A stretch of DNA of 64,000 bases from Scylla paramamosain (taxonomy: Eukaryota > Arthropoda > Malacostraca > Decapoda > Portunidae): NCBI RefSeq assembly GCF_035594125.1, contig NW_026973748.1, positions 359,728 through 423,727 of the forward strand, given 5' to 3'. The number at the start of each line of letters is the position of its first letter. Position 1 is the stretch's first letter. The position numbers were made by a program, and so were the translations under genes. Shown in pieces: positions 59,076 through 64,000 of the stretch. Below the pieces are notes generated by a model. The model saw nothing but the letters and a program-made list of their open reading frames with translations. It was not told the DNA's origin and did no database searches.

Positions 59076-62000
59076 CTAAAACACTAAAAGCAAGTTTTTC
59101 GTAAAAGTTGGTTTTATTCCCATGTAATGTGATTGCCCTGCTTTTTAGTGATTTATTGCCTAACAGGCTCAAGAACACTCAAAGACAATTTTCTGGTAAT
59201 GTCATTTTTTTCCTATATAAAGCTAGTTTCGCATGGAATTTGGGGTTTTGGTAACTAAGAATGTAAAAAAACACTCAAAATACACGCATTTAGTAAGGTT
59301 GTTCTGTTTCTTGGTTAAGAGTGTTATTCATGAGTTTCAGTATTTTGGTATCTTAGAAACTTTTCCGTATAGTCGAGTTTTTGCGTTTTTTGCCTTCTGA
59401 TTCTGGTGAAACTATAAAACACTAATTATACACGTTTCTCGTTATGTCCTTTTTTTTACTTATATAGAGTGCTTTGCATATATTTTCGCGTTTTTTTTAT
59501 GTAACAAGCTCAAGAACACACAAAATATATTTTTTGGTAATGTTATTCTATTTCTTCATATTGGTTGGTTTGCATCCGTTTTAGCGTTTTTCTACGTAAA
59601 TCTTTTAAAACACACGTTTCCAGTAGTATTGTTTTGGATTTCCATATAGAGTGACTTTCATATTATTTATCGTTTTGGTGCCTAACATGCTTTTTGGTGC
59701 CTTTTGCCTCCCAATATAGAGTGCTTTCCATCCATTTTCATGTTTTTTTGTAGGTAACAATATCAAAAACACTCAAAATATACTTTTTTGGTAATGTTAT
59801 TTTTTTTTTTTTCATTTTGGTTGGTTTGCATCCGTTTTAGCGTTTTCTACGTAAAACATCGAAAATACACGTTTTCAGTAATTTTGTTTTGGATTCCCAT
59901 ATAGATTGACTTCCTTGGGTTTTATCGTGTTGGTTCCTAGCATGCTGAAAAACCCTCATAAGTCAGTTTTCTGGCAAAGACGTTTAATTTCCCCATATAG
60001 GTGGCTTTGCATGCAATTTAGGGGTTTGGTACATAACAGTCCGAAAAAAAAGCTAAATGTAACTTTTTTGATGATGTTCTTATTTTATATAATTTCCTGA
60101 ACTTTGCCGGAATTTTGGCACCTCCTTACCTGTGAAGATAAATAAGAATGAAAAAAAAATATCGCATTTTTTTATTTATTTTTTTTTCTCAATAAAGAGT
60201 GTAATTTGTGGCTTTCAGCTTTTTCGTACTTAATGAACATAAAAACACCCATAATACACATTTCTCGTAATGTCCTTTCGTTTCCCAAAAATAGGGTTCT
60301 TTGCATGTATTTAAGCATTTTTATTGGTAACATGATCAAAAACACTCAAAATGCATGTTTTTGGTAATGTTATTCTGTTTCACCATAAAGTGTATTTTGC
60401 ATGCATTTTAGTGTTTTGGTATATAAGGAGCTCAAATACACTTAAAGGCAAGTTCTTGTTAAAAATTGGTTTTATTCTAATGTAATGTGATTGCCCTCCT
60501 TTTTAGTGCTTTATTGCCTAACACGCTCAAAAACACTCAAAAGACATTTTTCTGGTAATGTCATTTTTTTCCAACATAAAGCTGGTTTCGCATGCAATTT
60601 GGGGTTTTGGTTACTAAGGATGTGAAAAGAACTCAAAATACACGCATTTAGTAAGATTGTTCTGTTTCTCAATTAAAAGTGTTGTTCCAGAGTTTCAGCA
60701 TTTTGGAATGTAAGAAACTTCTCTATATACACGAGTTTTTGCGTTTTTTTCCTTGCAGTTCTTGTGAAACTATAAAACACTCATTATACACGTTTCTCGT
60801 AATGTCCTTTTGCTTCCCAATATAGAGAGCTTTCCATCTATTTTTGCGTTTTTTTGTAGGTAACAATTTCAAAAACAGTCAAAATATACCTTTTTGGAAA
60901 TGTTATTTTATTCCTTCATATTGGTTGGTTTGCATCCGTTTTAGCATTTTTCTACGTAAAACACCGAAAATACACGTTTTTAGTAATATTGTTTTGGATT
61001 CCCATATAGATTGGCTTCCATGTTAGTTATCGTGTTGGTTCGTAAGATGCAGAAAAACACTCATAAGACCGTTTTCTGGCAAAGACGTTTAATTTCCCCA
61101 TATAGGTGGCTTTGCATGCACTTTAGGGGTTTGGTACATAATAGTCCGAAAAAAAAAAACTAAACTTAACTTTTTTGATAATGTTCTTATTTCACATAAT
61201 TTCCTGAATTTTGCCCGAATTTTGGCATCTCGGTACCTGTGAAGATGAATAACAAAGAAAAAAAATATCGTATTTCTTTTTATTTATTTATTGTTTCTCA
61301 ATAAAGAGTGTTATTTCTGGCTTTTAGCTTTTTGGTAATTAATGAACTTAAAAACACTCATAATACACGTTTCTCGTAATCTCCTTTCGTTTCCCCAAAA
61401 TAGTTTTCTTTGCATGTATTTTAGCGTTTTTATTGGTAACATGATCAAAAACACTCAAAATATATGTTTTTGGTAATATTATTCTGTTTCTGTGTTTTGC
61501 ATGCGTTTTAGTGTTTTGGTATATAAGGAGCTCAAGAACACTTAATGGCAGGTTCTTGGTAAAAATTCGTTTTCCTCCAATGTAATGTGATTGCCTTCCA
61601 TTTTAGTGCTTTATTGTCTATCACGCTCAAAAACACTCAAAAGACACTTTTCTGGTAATGTCATTTTTTTTTCCCCACAAATCTATTTTCGCATGCAATT
61701 TGGGGTTTTGGTAACTAAAAATGTGAAAAGCACTCAAAATGCACGCATTTATTAAGGTTGTTCTGTTTCTCAATTAGGAGTGTTATACATGAGTTTCAGC
61801 ATTTTTGTATCTAGGAAACCTCTCCATATACACGAGATTTTTGCGTTTTTTGCCTTGTGGTTCTTTTGAACTATAAAACTCTCATTATACACTTTTCTTG
61901 CAATGTCCTTTTGTTTTCCAAAATAGAGTGCTGTGCATCAATTTTCGCGTTTTTTGTAGGTAATAAGCTCTAAAACACTCAAAATATACCTTTTTAGTAA

Positions 62001-64000
62001 CGTTTTTCTATTTCTTGATATTGGTTGCTTTGCATTCGTTTTAGCGTTTTTCTACGTAAAACACTGAGAAGACACGTTTTCAGTAACTTTGTTTTGGATC
62101 CCCATATAGAGGTGAGTTCCTTTTTATTTATCGTTTTGGTGCTTAACATGCTAAAAAACACTCAAAACACAGATTTCTTTTAAGGTCGTTAAATTTCTTC
62201 ATATAGGAGGCTTTGCATGCACTTTAGGGTTTGGTACATAACAGTTCGAAAATAAAAAAGCTGAAATAACTTTTTTTTTAATATTCTTTTATCATACGAT
62301 TGCCCTGAATTTTCCCAGAATTTTGGCATCTCGGTACTATGAAGATGAATAACAAAAAAAATAATAATTTCCAATTTTTTATATTTATTATTTTTTTTAT
62401 TTTCTAAATAAAGAGTGTTATTTGTGGGTTTTATCTTTTTGGTACTTAAGGAACTTAAAAAAAAACACTCATAATACACGTTTCTCGTAATGTCCTTATG
62501 TTTCCCAAATATAATGTTCTTTGCATGTATTTAAGCGTTTTTATAGATAACATGATCAAAAAACGCTCAAAATATGTTTTTGGTAATGTTATTCTGTTTC
62601 TCCATAAAGTTTGTTTTGCATGCGTTTTAGCGGTTTGTTATATAATGAGTTCAAAAACACTTAAAGGCAAGTTTTTGGTATAAATTGGTGTTATTTTAAT
62701 GTAATTTCGTTGCCGTGCTTTTTAGTGCTTTATTGCCTATCACGCTCAAAAACACTTAAAAGACACTTTTCTGGTAATGTCATTTTTTTCTCACATAAAG
62801 GTGGTTTCGCATGTAATTTGGGGTTTTGGTAACTAAGAATGTGAAAAGCACTCAAAATACACGCATTTAGTAAGGTTGTTCTGTTTTTTTTAGATTAAGA
62901 GTGTTATTCATGAATTTCAGCATTTTGGTATCTAGGAAATCTCTCCATATACACAAGTTTTTGCGTTTTTTGCTTAGTGGTTCTTTTGAACTATAAAACA
63001 CTTATTATACACTTTTCTTGCAAAGTCCTTTTCTTTCCCAATATAGAGTGTTTTGCATCAATTTTCCCGTTTTCTGTAGGTAACAAGCACAAAAACACTC
63101 AAAATATACCTTTTTGGTAATGTTTTTCTATTTGTTGATATTGGTTGGTTTGCATCCGTTTCAGCGTTTTTCTACGTAAAACACTGAAAAGACACGTTTT
63201 CAGCAATTTTGTTTTGGATTCTCATATAGGGTGAGTTCCTTATTATTTATCGTTTTGGTGCCTAACATGCTTAAAAACACTCAAAAAACAGATTTCTAGT
63301 AAGGTCGTTTAATTTCCTCATATAGGAGTCTTTGGATGCACTTTAGGGTTTGGTATATAACAATCTGAAAAAAAAGCTAATATTAACTTTTTTGATAATT
63401 TTCTTTTATCATATAATAGCCCTAAATTTTCCCAGAATTTTGGAGTCTCGGTACCTATGAAGATGAATAACAAAAAAAAAAAAAACTTTTTTTTTATTTT
63501 ATTACTTTTTTTTCTAAATAAAGAGTGTTATTTGTGGGTTTTAACTTTTTGGTACTTAAGGAACTTAAAAACACTTATAATACACATTTCTCGTAATGTC
63601 CTTTCGTTTCGCAAACATAAGGTTCTTTGTATGTATTTAAGTGTTTTTATACATAACATGATCAAAACCCACAAAATATATGTTTTTGGTAATTTTATTC
63701 TGTTTCTCCATAAAAGGTGTTTTGCATGCGTTTTAGCGTTTTGGTATGTAATGAGCTCAAAAACACTTAAAGGCAAGTTCTTGGTAAAAGTTGTTTTTAT
63801 TCCCATGTAATGTTATTACCCTGCTTTTTAGTGCTTTATTGCTTAACACGCTCAAAAACACTCAAAAGACACTTTTCTTGTAATATTTTTTTTTTCCCAC
63901 ATAAAGCTAGTTTTGCATGGAATTTGGGGTTTTGATACTAAGAATGTGAAAAAAAAAACTCAAAACACAGGCATTTAGTAAGGTTGTTCTATTTCTTAAT
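59076..64000 (-). repeat. 96-bp-monomer satellite array, reverse block 4
   Basis: Reverse array to the window end, with A ends at about 59342, 60700, 61801 and 62922. The last bases are reversed A of the GCCTGTG type. The 60700-59342 copy is long (1358 bp) because of the T junction. No gene and no array end are seen, so the satellite continues beyond the window. Confidence 0.93.
59677..59713 (-). repeat. T junction (copy 4, reverse)
   Basis: CCTAACATGCTTTTTGGTGC then CTTTTGCCTCCCAATATAG, the reverse form of the fusion at 7041. Confidence 0.85.

Larger units (their letters stand above)
51300..64000 (-). repeat. Outer inverted repeat, right arm
   Basis: Reverse partner of about 4.3-13.4 kb. 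Ordered markers from the window end inward: GCCTGTG variant of A (63970), type R (61801), type S (60700), T junction (59677), block Q (58620-59075), GTATTTATTCATT A variant (57709, against 9055), the CAAACAACGC type (52770, against 11850) and the TATATGAAGAAG type (51650, against 12990). Type R is missing from the left arm, where 5368-6133 is deleted. It runs off the window end. Confidence 0.7.

Noticed and set aside
1..64000. CRISPR array
   Set aside because: Repeats are contiguous 96-bp satellite monomers without unique spacers, in eukaryote-like DNA with a LINE.
37621..64000. Reverse half explained purely as a fold-back sequencing artefact
   Set aside because: Such artefacts give near-identical arms. 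The mirrored arms differ by many substitutions, indels and unit numbers, though a misassembly between real arrays cannot be excluded without reads.
1..64000. tRNA, rRNA, telomeric repeat or host gene exons
   Set aside because: I saw no cloverleaf-like box A/B sequence, no rRNA-like conserved segment, no telomere-type short G-rich tandem, and no coding DNA outside the LINE.

Overview
This window looks like nuclear, non-coding, tandemly repeated DNA from a eukaryote. It is strongly AT-rich and almost all of it is one satellite family. I found no credible host protein gene, tRNA, rRNA or bacterial-type signal. The only non-satellite DNA of any size is a decayed non-LTR (CR1-like) retrotransposon at 28178-29420. 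Its reverse-transcriptase remnants and period-8 3' tail suit a metazoan host. They remind me of elements common in arthropods such as decapod crustaceans, but the host is a guess.

The satellite has several nested levels. The basic monomer is about 96 bp, with a core like ATTACCAAAAA..TGTATTTTGAGTGTTTTTGA..TGTTA. Ten diverged monomers (A-J) plus a short piece K form a higher-order repeat (HOR) of about 1.1 kb. The cleanest copy is 141-1280. Inside it monomers A-E resemble F-J in the same order, so the HOR is itself a duplicated pentamer. F carries about 100 bp of extra A/T-tract sequence with a GGTACC site. HOR copies fall into types marked by private junctions (88-bp doublet, 'T' junction, hairpin insertion, inverted block Q), and the types recur in the same order several times. 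That makes a third level of multi-kilobase repeats.

Layout by orientation: forward 1-7659; inverted block 7660-8119; forward 8120-28177; LINE 28178-29420; forward 29421-37610; strand switch near 37611-37620; reverse 37621-40267; forward 40268-40577; reverse 40578-50312; forward 50313-50619; a simple-sequence loop; reverse 50669-58619; forward 58620-59075; reverse 59076-64000.

Matching the HOR types gives two nested pairs of long, diverged inverted repeats. The inner pair is about 30.5-37.2 kb against 41.7-50.3 kb. The outer pair is about 4.3-13.4 kb against 51.3-64.0 kb. The array seems to have grown by unequal exchange, inversion and fold-back duplication. Many short open frames exist on both strands only because 96 is a multiple of 3 and the monomers have few stops in some frames; I do not annotate them as genes. 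All comparisons were made by eye, so block edges are good to roughly 5-20 bp and the long-arm edges to a few hundred bp.
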